In this document: piece after piece, positions 1 to 13,150 of the stretch
Layout: every line of letters begins with the position of its first letter
How positions within the stretch are numbered: position 1 is the stretch's first letter
Source: Plantago major
Lineage: Eukaryota > Streptophyta > Magnoliopsida > Lamiales > Plantaginaceae
Length of the DNA: 64,000 bases
NCBI GenBank assembly: GCA_026545765.1
Contig: CM048839.1
Span: 6,435,835-6,499,834, forward strand
Reading direction: 5' to 3'
The notes under the pieces: generated by a model
What the model was told of the DNA's origin: nothing
The model's database searches: none
Seen by the model: the letters and a program-made list of their open reading frames with translations, nothing else
Position numbers and translations under genes: made by a program

Positions 1-191
1 GTGATTAACTTATTGAGTGTTAGTATGTCGTACTTCTTACGATTTACTCCATCTGATGCAATAAAAGCTTCATAACATTTCTTATTTAAAGTACGACTAT
101 AAATTTTCTAAATCAAATTAGAAAACTTTTTATCCCACTCATTAATTCTTTATTATTTCTCTTTCTACTTTATCATTACTTTCTTCATTAT

Positions 192-462
192 GACTCTGTT
201 TAGCACAGGCTTATCAATTAGCTTATCAGCTCGATGAGCTTATTTTTGTAATAAGTCTGTTACGTGAATGTCTAGCTGATAAGCTAGCTGTCCAGGAAGC
301 TTATTAGAAAAATAAGCTAGCTGATTTGTTTTTACATACCATATTTAACAAATCAGCTAATTGATTTACTAAACACTTTTACAAAAATCAACTAGCTTAT
401 CACCTACAAGCTACTCAATCAGCTACCAGTTACCTTATCAGCTAGTTTTGCTAAACATAGTC
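192..462. mobile_element. MITE, hAT-like candidate
   Basis: The two ends are imperfect inverted repeats: GACTCTGTTTAGCACAGG at the left and the reverse complement of TTTTGCTAAACATAGTC at the right. The interior is full of short inverted AGCTAGCTGAT and AGCTTATC motifs and could fold on itself. No coding capacity is seen and no clear target duplication was found, so the superfamily is inferred from style only. Confidence 0.5.
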
Positions 463-918
463 TATCTCTCATACTTTATCAATCAATTACTACTATATCA
501 ACATAATACCCCACACAAATCAATATATTATTATTTTTCCTTAATTGAAGAGAAATTAAACCCCTAGGAAGTTATTATTGGACCGGAGGGAGTACTTGAC
601 TTGGATATTTGCATATTTCAATATGAGCCCGTGAAACACTCCCACGATAACTGATAGAATATCAACTACAAATTCTCAATGCTTCTTATTAAATACTAGC
701 ACATGCGACACACGCTACGCAGGTGAAGCGTTTTCTAGTTTTCTATATCTTGCTTGTCTTTAGGAATATCATATCCACGTTTATTGTTTATATATATTTA
801 GCATTTATGACATCTCAAAGTTCTGGCAATGAAGCTTTAGTCCCTTAGGGAGTTCTTCTGTATCGAAGATGGGATTAGTGTTGGATTAGATTACATGAAG
901 GATTTGAGGATATTAAAA
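463..918. other. gene-free AT-rich stretch
   Basis: No coding region is seen. Positions 582-598 carry GGAGGGAGTA, the outer end typical of a Stowaway-type MITE, but a matching left end was not found. A Helitron-like end lies at 696-725 and is listed separately. Confidence 0.5.
696..725 (-). mobile_element. Helitron-like 3' terminus
   Basis: Read on the minus strand, a GC-rich stretch with GCGTAGCGTGTGT is followed 9-12 bases later by CTAG and then T. That is the arrangement of a Helitron 3' end inserted between A and T. It closely resembles the ends at 20338 and 20791. The hairpin is weaker here and the 5' end was not found. Confidence 0.4.
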
Positions 919-966
919 TAAGGCTATGTTATTTTCAACTGAAATTTACTGAACTGAATTGTAGTA

Positions 967-1210
967 CTCCCTCCATTTCAGATAAAGTGTTACATTTTGA
1001 CTTTGACCGGTCAACTGTCTTCGAGTTTGACCACAGATTACTCATAAACGATAATAGTAAATAATTTAATAAAATCGTATAATAAAAATTTAATTACTAA
1101 ATTTTCATTATATAATTTTAATAATTTATTTATTAATATCGTTTAAGAGTAAATTAGTCAAACGATCAACGCAAAATAATAAAATGTAACACTTTTTCCG
1201 AAATGGAAGA
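967..1210. mobile_element. Stowaway-like MITE nested in a Tourist-like MITE
   Basis: The element starts CTCCCTCCATTTC and ends with the imperfect complement GAAATGGAAGA. About 35 bp of inverted repeat include AAAGTGTTACATTTT at the left and AAAATGTAACACTTTT at the right. It is flanked by TA (965-966 and 1211-1212), the Tc1/mariner target. The interior is AT-rich and non-coding. Confidence 0.65.
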
Positions 1211-1224
1211 TAAAATATAACTCA

Positions 1225-1273
1225 GAATCGAATCGAATCGAATCGAATGGAATCGAATCGAATCGAATCGAAT
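1225..1273. repeat. (GAATC)n pentanucleotide repeat
   Basis: Nine to ten tandem units of a 5-bp motif, with one unit changed to GAATG. It occupies the place where sister MITE copies carry GAACT units, so it is probably an expanded internal part of the host MITE. Confidence 0.9.
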
Positions 1274-1297
1274 GAGTTTTGAATATAAGCAGCCTAA

Positions 1298-4200
1298 CTA
1301 TTATGACATTTGATACACTTATAAATCTTATGCAAAAACTATTTATTTTAGAAACATTGTGACAAATTTGCACCCATAATTGGTAAATTTATCACTAATT
1401 ACTAACTTTTCACCAATTATATTTGGTGATATGTTTAATCCTTTCTGCATGCACTTGACCCTGTAATAAATAACCTTTACTAAACACCATATTAAGAGGG
1501 ATAAGCTATGTTAATATTCCATAATTTGTTCTAATATAACTTAGAGAACTGCTCCTGTCAGTATTAATCAAAATTTAATTTGTAGTATATCTTTGTAGAT
1601 TGGGTATCCAACCAAACTACATCAGCTGGAAGACTGTAAAATGACATTTTACAGGATATTTCAACTTCTTCAGACACACTCTATACTCCCTCCCTCTGTG
1701 CAGATTAAAATGAAAGGAGATGGGTGGTTTATTTTGGTAAAAGACAAAACACAAAATGGGTGGTCTAGATCTAGTGGGAGGTTTGATGATCTATTAAAAT
1801 GGACGTGTTAGATGGTGTAGGTGAATTACACGTGCCTAGATGCTGAGAGTGGATGTTTTCGGATTTTCATCCTGAACTGCACTAAAAGTTTCAAATTGGA
1901 GAAACAATCGGGAATCTTCACGCGCCTTAAGTTTGGTTATATTATTAAAAAAATATTTACTTTTAATAAAAACATTATAATTCTATACATAAAGTAGTTG
2001 TCACATACACCTCACCTATACACAACTACACAACTACACAACTGATGGTTATCCAAATGTGGTCAATTTATACAACTCTTTCACACCCAATTGATTAGAA
2101 TAATTTACTCCATTTAAATCATTAGAATCTTGATCGATTGCTTTAGGTATACATTTCCACAACAGAAAAGGTAAGGCCTTTAGGTTAAGGATTCAATGTA
2201 AATACACCAAAAGTCAAGATTGAGAAGTAAATTGGTTGACAGCTCATATGGTGAGATTAATTATCATAATATTTCTAAAAGTGGCCTTTGGTGAAGACAA
2301 CAATTCACATGTAATTTCATTTAAATGTTAACCAAGTCTAAGGTCACATTGTTTGGGAATCTCTTTGGACCTTTTTTTATTTATATATATCTAAAGTATT
2401 TTAGCAATTCATTTGTAGGAAGGTGTAATATCTTCTTGATCACACAATTTAACATGCTAACCTAAGAAAATAAAAATCCTAAAATTGCTCCAGAGCAAAC
2501 ACGTTTAACTCTGCAGTTGTTATAGATAGATTTCCGAAAAGAAAAATGCACCTTGTTAGTATGAGTAGCGTTCTCGATTCCTTTAATCTGTTTGGAATTT
2601 ACTTGAAACTTTGGGACGTTACATAAACTATCATTTTTCTTGAACTATACTATATTTAATTTTGCTCAACATGGTTTTGTACCAATTCTCCAACAGTTTT
2701 ATGGCACAACTATAATATATTATAGTCTCTAATACAATTACATTTGTAATTTTTATAAACCATTATACTAGTTTGGTGTAGGTGTTAGAGTTTAATTGCA
2801 ATGTCATTGCGTATAGAATAATCAATCATAGGTTTAAATAGATAAGGAATATGGTGGACCATTGCAAGATATGGCCTAGATTTTGCTTCTCTCAGCTAGA
2901 AAATGAAGGGGGTGAGGAAAAAGAAATGCTATTTTTTTCTTTCCAAATTCCTTAATTATAGAAAACGATGCTTTCTTTAGTCACTAGACTCCAAAACAAA
3001 CTCATTCATGATTCTTACATAACTTAAATCTTATGGGTTAGTACTTAGTACCACCATTTTATTTTTCATATGCACACCCATCACTCTCCTAGTTTCAAAC
3101 TTTATCACCCTTAGTTAAATAATAAAATATCTAAGGCATTTTATTTGTTTTCTTTTATTCTTTACCTTTTTTGAATAGTGAGATGCCCAATGGGTGGTTT
3201 AGGCTTTAGAATATGACACGACACAATTAAAATTAGTAGGAATGGCATGAAAAACAAAATACTAACTCATCATCTTAAAAACTTTGTGTGACCAAATGGT
3301 ATCTCTTGTTCTACTATACCCACCTTGTCAAAGGGAATCTTTTCTAATTTCTTAGTTTATTCTCGTTCTCTTATTCATTTGTTTATTTATTCATTTATAG
3401 ATAATTCTAAGGAATATTTACAAGTATCTATCTTAAAAGTAATTGTTTCTAGCTAGTAATACAAAATAGGAAAATACTAAGTAGAAATAGGATGTCTTAC
3501 ATGTATAGCTATAAAAATGTTGACAGTTAAAACCCTTTAAAATAAATATACAAAAATAATTTAAAAGTATTCAAGTATTGTAAAAGACTAGTTTTACTAA
3601 ATAATAAAAAAATCACATCACATTAGTGTAAATGAGGGTATGTGAATGTCATACAGTTGAACCGGGAGGCATATGAGTTTCTTTATATTAGCAAAATATT
3701 ATTTTTTTTTATAATTTGACAATTAAATAAGAGTATTTTAGAAATCAAGGTAGTTTGTGTTGTATTGAAAATGCAAAATATATGCAAGCTTATAATTTGA
3801 AACAAAAAAGTAACCAAACTTATAACACAAAATCTCATGGAAGACGGTTTTTAGATAACTTATATAGAGATGGCTTATGTTATCAATAAAATCATCCATG
3901 TTATTAATTCAAACGTCTATGTTGTTAACGAAATAAGTCTTATTGTAATATAAAGAAAAACACTAATGTTTAGAACATATGTGTTTTGATTAATAACATC
4001 GATAATTTTCTTGATAATATAGGTCCATCTCTAAATAAATTATTTAGAGACCATCTCTCAAAATACTTGCTCAACTTATATCTCATATAATACAAATATA
4101 AAGATAGTCTTCATCTAATATACCGGAGGGGTATAGTATAGTCTTGTAGTATTAAATTTGACGAAGTGGAAATGCTAGAAATTCTATGATAGGGGTTCAC

Positions 4201-4493
4201 TGTCCTTTATTTTAATTCATTCCGATGCCAGTTATAGAATGCGTGGTAGTATATATTTATACTACTAGTTCCCTAGATAGAATTTTACACTTTGTACCGG
4301 TGATCCATGTAATAACAATCGTTCTAAAATTATAAACTTTTACCTAAAATCCTCTAAATTTTTTCAGAATTATATAGAATAATGTTTGTAGTTAAGAGCA
4401 TGTAGGGTGAAAAACTTGATTTTTCTAATCAATACAAAAATCAGCATCATGATTTATGATAGTATAAATTATGTGATATTTCCAAAATATTAA
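1298..4493. other. gene-free AT-rich intergenic DNA
   Basis: No open frame of any quality, RNA gene or domain is recognised. Position 1687 onward begins with CTCCCTCC, an isolated Stowaway-type end. The rest is anonymous AT-rich spacer. Confidence 0.6.
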
Positions 4494-4910
4494 TTGGTTG
4501 TTTGTATATCAGTTAAAACTCGGTTTTAATCGAGTTATCATTTTCATCTTGTTTGTCAGGCGGTTTTAATCGCGTTGAACAATATCCGTTTTTAATCACC
4601 AACTATTCATAATTCAATTAAATTTTATCTTTTTAACTACTATTTTTCTCTCAATTCATTTTTCTTTATTATAACAACCTTGAACCAATCAAATAACATT
4701 AAAATCAATCAAATAATCTTAAAAACTCTTACACACATCACTTCACTCTTACACACCCTATATAACAACTCTATAAAACCTATAAAATTTTAATTTCATC
4801 CCAAACACAATTTTTCAAAACCCAATTATAATTCAGTTACTATTTACGATTAAAATCCAATTAAAACTCTGTACATTTTAATCGATTCCCAAACGGTAAC
4901 TAAAGTACCA
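4494..4910. mobile_element. Tourist-like MITE candidate (TTAATCG family)
   Basis: The element is flanked by TAA on both sides (4491-4493 and 4911-4913). Its ends TTGGTTGTTTGTATATC and GATTCCCAAACGGTAAC are imperfectly inverted. The interior repeats CGGTTTTAATCG near both ends. A truncated, inverted relative of its left end is at 24290-24342. Confidence 0.5.
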
Positions 4911-5119
4911 CAATTTTTACAGAAATTTACCAATTTTTACTATTAACTAGGAGTACTAGGGAAGTGACTATTAAACCGTGTTATCATAATCCATATTAGA
5001 GTCATATCCAGAGAAGGGCCAATGGCCCAATGAATCATTAGTGGTCTTGTCAAGGGCATTCTTGTCAATTTCATAAATCATTGTGTTTGGTGTGGTTTCA
5101 AATTTCAATTGAAGACTTA

Positions 5120-5281
5120 GCTATGTTATTTTCGTCTGAAACCTTATTCAGTTCAGTTCTGATCCATTCAGTTCAGTTCAGTTCTACTTAGTTATAATTT
5201 ATACTGTAATTCAATTCATTTCAGTTCAGTTTCATTCAATTCAGTTCAGTTTTGTTCCGTTCAGACGAAAATAACAAAGCC
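5120..5281. mobile_element. Tourist-like MITE, GGCTNTGTT family
   Basis: The left end is GCTATGTTATTTTCGTCTGA and the right end is TCAGACGAAAATAACAAAGC followed by C, a near-perfect inverted repeat. TTA flanks both sides (5117-5119 and 5282-5284). The interior is built of AGTTC pentamers. It belongs to the family of 922-1294, 24049-25126 and 27930-28042. Confidence 0.8.
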
Positions 5282-5284
5282 TTA

Positions 5285-7138
5285 CCAGAAGATTCTAGGG
5301 ATGGTCCCTCAAAGTGTACGATTATCAACTACTACTATTATTCATGTTTGTCTGGACTACATATGGAACATAATCACACTATGGTATACACCTATGACAT
5401 ACTAGTATCTATTTGTGTTGCATGTTGAAAAATATGGTTTGTTCATTGGTTCCCAGTTACAAAATATTAATGGGACTTCACTTATAAAATTTTGTACCTT
5501 ATACACAATTACACGTATAAATCTTAGGTCGGATAATGTTTCTAATAGGTAGTGTCCATACTCCATACACTATAGACTCGTATGATCTGTTCGAGTCGAC
5601 ATATACCTAGATTCATCAGGTTCGTTTATACTAGAACTAGGCTAGAATTTAGATCGGTATTAGATTCGGAATAGGAATACTCAATAAGAAACATATAGAG
5701 ATTCTTTTTTACGTTTTTGGTCTATAATAGTACAAAATAAATTAGAAATAAAGAAGAAAATAAGAAAGGAAAAAGGAATTTTGGACAAGAAATAGTGGGG
5801 TGAGGAAAAACGTGGCCCTTGTCAATAAGGATAGATATAAAAGAATTCGCTTCGCCGCATATACAACGGTAGTGGTGCATTGTCTTTCCACCACTATTTC
5901 TTTCAAAATTGTGGACTGATAATAAGATTCTATATTACTAATATACTACAAATATACTGGAGTTTACATTCTAAAGTGAAAAGGTAAACTAAATTATAAA
6001 GCATGAAAATTTAGTAAACGTGTTTATATTACTTTCTAGAGGTAAAAATGTAATTAACATTTTTAGTTATCTATCATGTGCGTGGTCTACTTCATAATTT
6101 TAACAATGTGTAGATTTCTATAACAATGTATAATGTATCGATCGTGTTAAAAAATCTAAAATCCAATGCCCGAATATCTTGTTCTTCATCCTCGCCATTC
6201 GATTTGGAGATAAATGTTTCATTCGATTGGGAGATCATTGTTTCATCCGATTCGGAGCCATCTTCCTCGTCTCGGTCGGCAGACTGACCATACAATAGGT
6301 AATGATGACACATGGCGGATCGGCCCTTTTGACTTTAGAGGTGGACGTGGGAAGGGTGAACTACGGCTGAGACAAGGCGGATATTCATCCTCATCTGCCT
6401 CAGAGTCGTCTTTCTCATCTGATTCGAGAGTAATTTGCTTATACCAATCAGAATCTGTAATTTTTTTTCATCGTCTTAAGCTGGCAAGGCGAAATTGGAA
6501 ACGAAGACTAGACCGTAGGAGACATGGTTGAGACAATTTTGACAATATATTATGACAATGGAGTACTTACCAAAGTATATATGTGACGATACATAATTGG
6601 TTCGGTTTGATATGAAGCGTACCAACCATTCCTCTCGACTTAGTTTGCTTCGGTTCGTGGCGTACCAGAGCACAACGCCAGGCATAAGATAGGAAAGGGT
6701 CCCACATGTGCTTCACCATTGGGCCCTGTAGTCAACCCATAAATATTCCCAATGTCCATAAATGTGGATATACATATACTATTATACACATCACCGTATA
6801 CCTTCTCCATGAACGCCAGTAATCTACATCAGGTAATAAGATAGTATTGTACCACATATTCAAGATCAATACAAGCTATACAAGCATTACTACTCAATAG
6901 CAATCACTTATCTACTCTTTATCATGTATTACCACATATAATCACTCTTACCAAATTTGACATTATCAATATTACAATATATATTCCTTAATTGATTTAC
7001 GAGATAGTTTAAGAGTGGATAGACAAAATTAACATCAAATATTTAGATACATACATCACAAGTTTAAAAACGCAGTTAATATAACTATAATGAAATTTTA
7101 ATACGCACATTACTTTTGAAATTAAACAATAGTATTTG
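5285..7138. other. gene-free intergenic DNA
   Basis: No recognisable gene. Short acidic reading frames on the minus strand between about 6150 and 6480 shift frame and match no family I know. The remainder is AT-rich. Confidence 0.5.
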
Positions 7139-7350
7139 CTCCGTCACGGTTTCATCTTCCCGCATGAACGAACACATGATTTAAGAGAAAAGTGAATAAA
7201 GTAGGAGAGATGGTGATAAATTAGGAAAGAGATTGAATAAAGTATGAGATATAGTGTATAAAGTATGAGAGAAATTTTCCATCTAAGGAATCAAAAGGTG
7301 AAGTGGGGACGGATCAAAATGAAACGCGAGAAGATGAAACTGGGACGGAG
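7139..7350. mobile_element. Stowaway-like MITE
   Basis: CTCCGTCACGGTTTCATCTT at the left pairs with AAGATGAAACTGGGACGGAG at the right as terminal inverted repeats with about two mismatches. The purine-rich interior has repeated AATAAAGTATGAGA-like units. It is non-coding. Confidence 0.65.
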
Positions 7351-8929
7351 AGTGTATATGTTCGTAGTTAGATTTAATAATTGGACTTGGTAAAGTTTTA
7401 TTATACTTAAGCAGTGATCCGTTTCTTGTTTCACCCGTCTCTCAAAAGCTACTTTATACTCCATTGGACCAAACACAACTGAATGAACTAAAAAGCTTGA
7501 GCTAGCCTTTTTTTCCACCGTGGGTTCAAATGTCACGCCACCATCATTTGCTCCTTGTGTTTTCTCAAGCATCTCATTGTGCCCTATCAATTCGCTGTTT
7601 GCCACGGGGAATTTGCCACATGACTCCCATAACATCTTTTCTCCTTTTCATTTTTCAACATCAAATGCTTCTTGCCCTTTTCAATCAGTTTTATTAATGG
7701 TACAACGTCACATACTGATCCACGATACTTTAATATCTTTAATATGTTATAATATGTTATACTTATACTAGATGCTTAAGTATGACAATGTATAACACTA
7801 GATTGATAATTTACTTGAACAAAAATTCTAGCATGATATTTTTAATCAATAGAAATGCTCATTTCTCATTTAATAAGGCATGTATCATTTAATTTCAGAT
7901 CAAATGTCACATTTGTATTAATCCATACTCGTGCCAGTACGATTGCCAAAGTTATGTTTTAGTCATATATTAGACTCATGCACATTTTTTACTATTTATT
8001 AGGCCCTACACTTTAAATCGAGTATTCAAAATTAAATGTGACATTTAATATGGAACGGGAGTATTGGAGTACATATCCCAGGGTGATTTTGCACGGGATA
8101 GATATGATGAAGGCAGGCAAAAGGCTGGATCCGTGAAAATATTCTCTACGTGTCGACCAAAAGTTGGTGACTTGGTGGGCATGACTATTACTCATTTATC
8201 TTCAACCATGCTTTTGGCACGTTACGGATTCTTGCATGTAAATGGCCGATTCTTGTCATCATTAGTAACTATTTTAAGTGGAATGTTAGAAATAATTTCA
8301 TACTCCATCTTTCATTTATGCTCAATAATACCACTCGTATCGTTGACAAACAAATTAGTGTTTACTTAAATGAGTATAATCACATAGTAGTATGCTTTTC
8401 AAAAGTGATTCTTACTACTTGCTTTTGCTCCAAAAGTAAAAATTGTTCCCTACTTTACATATTTACCCTACTGGAGCTTTGTATGGCATCTCCACTTTAC
8501 TTCACTTGTTTCGGATATGCTTAGCAGGTTTCCTGCACTTTTTCGAAGTAAAAGTTATGAAGCTTCTTAACCATTTGGACAAAGATTCTAAAACCCACTT
8601 TGTAAAGAGCAATCCTTATGGTGCTTTAGATTCAATTTTAAACTTAAAACTCAATTTGAGTAAATCGTACTAAGTTTTGAAAGTTGTGTTTGATATTGAA
8701 TTGTTAAACTGATATTTTAGTAGGATAGTTTAGTTTGGAAGTTTTGAGTCTTGGAGTTTATGAATAGTAAATCAATTCGAGTAGCATAGTATAAAGTGGA
8801 TAAACAAACACGAAAAGTTGGCAAAACATAAGCTCAAGTTGAGAAAACTCAACTCGAGTTTAAAGACAAACACACGGCATTTTGAGAGCGACAATTAATA
8901 TGCTAATAGTTCTAACATAGCTGGACTGG
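7351..8929. other. gene-free intergenic DNA
   Basis: No supported gene. Positions about 8620-8880 contain inverted AAACTCAATTTGAGT and ACTCAACTCGAGTTT motifs, perhaps a decayed MITE, but clean ends were not found. Confidence 0.45.
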
Positions 8930-9130
8930 ATGAGGACGTTCTTCTTTTGGATGAGAGGTGGAACCGCATCAGCTATCCCTAGGGTGTACCCTGGGTCAAC
9001 TTACCGGCACACAATATGTAAATTGCATCGACGATACATGCATGAGCTTAGGAATTCAAGGAATCAACTCTGGCTTCCGTGAAATTTGAACCTGAGACCA
9101 AGACGCTCAGATCTTACTTACCATCCCTAA
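8930..9130 (-). mobile_element. tRNA-derived SINE candidate
   Basis: Read on the minus strand, GGATGGTAAGTAAGATC resembles an internal RNA polymerase III A box. About 30 bases on, GGTTCAAATTTC resembles a B box. A unique tail containing CCCTGGGTACACCCTAGGG follows. No poly(A) tail or target duplication is evident, so this is a candidate only. Confidence 0.35.
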
Positions 9131-10435
9131 GCTCTAAACTAAAACCTAAAAGTAAGACTGATATATTATGCAGAAGAGGCCAGTTCTAAACTTTGAGCAG
9201 GTACTGCTACTAATCATCAAGCAAATATCTATCAAGACAGAAAGCAACATGGTACTGTGCAACAACTCCTATGCCCTGGAAAGAACCAATTATGTTGTTC
9301 AAATTAGTTGGACAAGTTTTAGTGTATCAGAATGGGGCAAGAACCACAAGTCTACAACATAACTCTCTATAATCAGTGTGCTAGCTCACGAACAAAAACC
9401 TGGTGTTGGGAAATGGTAATCATAGCCTCCAAATGTTTCTAGATCCTCTTTTAAGGCAAGCACGTAATATCTAAAACCTTTTCCAAGACATCAATCGCAC
9501 GATATTCTCGGGATGGTTAGGTTTTAGACTAAAACCCACAGCATACGTCTACCTGTAATGGGAAAGAGCCGCAAAGAAAACTCAATTGTTGAGGAACAGG
9601 CAACAACCTGGAATAATAGGTGTCGTTATAAAAAAGATGAAAGATAAATTGAAAAAAATATAACAGCTACAACAAAGGAGGAGGTCTAATGGAAAGGTTC
9701 AAAACATAGAACATTTAAAGATACACCAGCACTCTAAAGTTAGTAGGATCATTTGTACAACGAGCATGGAAAAGGGATTGGTAACGGAATTTGAAATGAA
9801 ATTACAAAATGGATATACACACCCAGATGCTACAATATCCTCAGTAGGCCATACTTATTCCTCTGCTTTGCCACTACCTAGGGTGTTGAAGTTACGGATA
9901 GTGAGCTTTACTTGGATCAAACATTTGTAGATATAGGATCCATATATAGGAAGGAACCGCTATCTCAGGAACTATAGAGTGTCTTTGTTAGCTGAGATAT
10001 CAATGTACAATCTTACTTGTTAATGTTTATTTTCTTATCCCAGAGAGAGGACCAGCAACTGAGGCAATCTCAGCAAAAGAACAAAAACTACAACTAACTT
10101 TTAATTTAATTTCATCCTTAAAATATACTGATTTACAGCATTTAGGTTTTAGGTGGTTTGAAATTAAATTAGACTGCTACTGCGTTGATATTTGATAAAT
10201 TCTAAACTTGGGCCAGCTGACCTGATACATCAGGCTTTATGCTCTTGCAAGTTGAGTGATTGAGGCGGACTTACTGTGCTAGAAGCCAATAAGTTGATAT
10301 AAAAAAAGGTTATGGCACAAGGTAAGCGCGTGTGAAAGTGAAAATGATGTACTAATATTCCTCAATCACGCCACTAACAACGAGTTTTTCTGGCATAGAA
10401 GAGTGGATAATTCATACCTTGCCAGTATAACGACA
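9131..10435. other. gene-free stretch downstream of the EMB1273-like gene
   Basis: Nothing is recognised apart from the probable 3' untranslated region of the minus-strand gene that ends at 10436. No repeat with clear ends was found. Confidence 0.5.
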
Positions 10436-12155
10436 TTACGAGGCTGTTTCTTGTTTAGGATTGTCCATTGTCAAATCACTTATGTTGCCTTCTGATGTTA
10501 TTCTTGGCTTCCTGTACCACTGAAACATGAACCATAGTGTTCTCACTATGGCTCCATTTGCGAAGTATGGTATGAAGATTCGCCCCCAGTAAGGGTAATA
10601 AGGCCCAGGAAGCTTCAGCAGTGCGAAGAATGCCAGAACCATGATAAGATGCCAGGGCACTTCAGCTTTCTACAACAGAAAGAAAATAAACCAGTATCAA
10701 TATATGGATCTTCTGAGAGATTATCCTTCTATCACTAGTTCAACAGTACAGAAAAATACCCCAGCAAAATAAGGGATAGTAACACGTAAAAATCAAACAC
10801 GAAACTAATGAGATACATGGTGGATCATTTTCTCAAATACAAAATCACCAAAATGAAACTGCATTTTCTCATTTATACTTGGTTACCGAGGCTTCATTCT
10901 ATTAAAATGATGCTAATAACTGGAGAGGAAAACAAATAACAGATGCATAAACAATATTGTACTACGAGAAGGGATGATGATGTAACACTGAAAAGCTACT
11001 GTTCAGCAAGCGAGCGCGGGGAGAAACTTTTTTCACTTTCTTTCGATGGTTTTATTCAACAAAAATAAAGGCAGAGCCACAACAGGTATCTTTCCCTGAA
11101 TTGAAGGATTCACCCAAATTCAAGTGGGTTACTCGATACAAGCATAACAATTATCAAATACAGAGAATGGAATTTATATGGTTCTATTCAACTTTTAGCA
11201 AATTTTACATGCGTAATATAATAAGAAAAGAGAAGCACCTTAAGAAAAGGAGATGTTTCCAAAGCAGCATTCCTTAACACTCCAGCAACAGCAAGACCAA
11301 TCAGAAACGGAATTGGAACTAGAAATAGCTTCCTCTCATGTGCACAATATGAAATCTCACTAACCGAAGTGATGAAAAATAAAGGCAGAGCTAAGCATTT
11401 CGTGACTGCTAAGACAAGGTCAAGAATGAGTTGAATGAAAGTGTCTAATGTTCTGTCCCACGGGAAGCTTTTGACTGGCTCGGGAGAACTATCCCAAACA
11501 CTTCTTGCCTTGTCCATAATATAACCCACACTTAGCTTCTTAGGACCATCTGACGAACCAGCAGCCATATCCATACCGCAGAAGGTTTTCAGCGTAGTTT
11601 GACATAATCGATTCGGTTTAAAGCTCATTTGGAAGCTCCGGTTTCTATTATTTAGTTGCAGATTCTGCAGAAGACGGTAAACATTGTCATCTGTAAACGT
11701 TACGAAACAAAGGATATAGTATTCGTAATCGTAAGTCGTAACCATTATTTCAAACAGGCTCCTAAACTATTTCCTACACAACATAAACACTGTTTTGCTG
11801 TACTGCAAATTGAGAACATGAGGATACATACACCCCTATCTAACCAAAAGAGATGCAGCTACATTTTGCACAAGTGCATTTTATCCTACATAAAACTCAA
11901 GCAGAACACAGAAAAGCTAAAAGCTAGAGCAGAATTCATCTCTACAAGCTACTAACCAACCAGAATTTGACAAAATTCGAAAAGTAATTATCGATTAAGC
12001 AAATAACGCAGCTCAGAACAATCACTGAAAACAAGGAGAAGATTTCATTAATTTGAATGGTTCGCCTATCGAAATTCTCCATTAGAAGTAAAATTGCGTA
12101 TAGAAATAACTACCTGGTGAGCGTAGACAGCAGAAGAGCAGAGCTTGAGAGCCAT
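10436..12155 (-). CDS. plastid membrane protein, EMBRYO DEFECTIVE 1273-like (three exons)
   Basis: Exons on the minus strand are 12155-12114, 11664-11239 and 10669-10436, giving 233 residues. All junctions are GT-AG and phase 0. The start ATG at 12155 opens a serine- and basic-rich N-terminus (about 45 residues) that looks like a plastid transit peptide. A conserved block follows with SSPEPVKSFPWDRTLDTFIQ, and then three hydrophobic segments: about residues 88-118, a second ending in PIPFLIGLAVAGVL, and a third in the last exon with ALLKLPGPYYPYWGRIFIP. It resembles the Arabidopsis protein I remember as EMB1273, an embryo-essential plastid protein of unknown biochemistry. The name rests on memory of those blocks. 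The gene stands alone, with no close neighbours on its strand. Confidence 0.7.
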
Positions 12156-13150
12156 TAGAACTGCTGTTTACAGCTGATGATACCTCAGTCTGCAATGGTG
12201 ATTAGGTATTTCTATTCCCCCAAAATTTGTTTGTGTAAGGCGCTAATTGCATTGGATATTGTTGAATATAGTCTTTTCTATTTATCGTTTCTGACAAAAA
12301 CTAGACTTCGGTCGAGATTTATGGTGGGTTCGGCTCGAATCGTTAATGTCTCCCTCGAATAGGCTCGTTAAGGTTTGAGCTTGATGCGTTTTTGAAGGGG
12401 TTTGTCAAAGTTGAACTCGAGTTTAGATCGATTGATGCTCATTTTTGTTATTGAACCAAGTAATAACCACATATCATTACCTTACCTGGACGAAATTCTC
12501 CAAATATAGAAGATAATATAGGCCCGCCAATTTGACTCAGTTCTTGAAATTCAGAGTCCAGTACCAACGTATCTGGTTACTGATTACTGATGGTGCGGCC
12601 CAAATAGTGGCGGCTGTCGAGCTCGAACTTATTTGATTCTTCACCCCCTCTCATCATTTTAGGCCCAATTATTTATATTTATATTTAAAATTAAATTACA
12701 TTCTACAATTAATAAATATTTCATTCATAAAGATGCAAGACTCTTGTTCGTAAGAAGCACTTCATTTCAGATAAAATCATATAATGAGAAGCTGATCCCC
12801 ACACCGCTTCGTTGTACATCTAACATCTTTACCGTTCAACCACCTTATGATTCACCAGTCACTTTTATTCATCACCTAGAAGACACACCTAATCTCTTTT
12901 TTTTATTAATATCTTCATTCTTTATAGGATTATTTAATAAGTTAAATAATAGCCCAATAAGTTAAATGGTTTTTATATTTTCTTGTTTTTTCAAACAATC
13001 AAAACATAGATTCGTGTTATTTTTTGGTAGTAAGTAGTATAATGATGGTGAACTATTTATGCAATTTTGCTTAAATGATTTCCCTTTAAAGCTACTCATT
13101 TCATTTCAATAAGCTGTATGTTTTCTAATTTGTTATTTTCTTATTATTTA
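12156..13150. other. intergenic DNA between divergent genes
   Basis: The left end should hold the promoter of the minus-strand EMB1273-like gene. Positions 12300-12450 have scattered GGCTCG and AACTCGAG motifs related to the GCTCG-rich repeats at 18219 and 27795, without clear ends. No gene is seen. Confidence 0.5.

Larger units (their letters stand above)
922..1294. mobile_element. Tourist-like MITE, interrupted by a nested MITE
   Basis: The left end GGCTATGTTATTTTCAACTG and right end GAATATAAGCAGCC are degenerate inverted repeats flanked by TAA on both sides (919-921 and 1295-1297). A 3-bp TAA/TTA duplication is the PIF/Harbinger signature. The same family occurs at 5120-5281, 24049-25126 and 27930-28042. 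This copy is split by a second MITE at 967-1210, and its internal pentamer is GAATC rather than GAACT. Confidence 0.7.

Noticed and set aside
6092-6531. Overlapping short acidic reading frames on both strands
   Set aside because: Frame changes within the acidic stretch, no family resemblance and no splice structure; probably chance or an unrecognisable relic.
7291-7771. Reading frames of 83-114 residues on both strands
   Set aside because: The composition looks like translated spacer and part of a MITE; no domain, signal peptide or conserved block.
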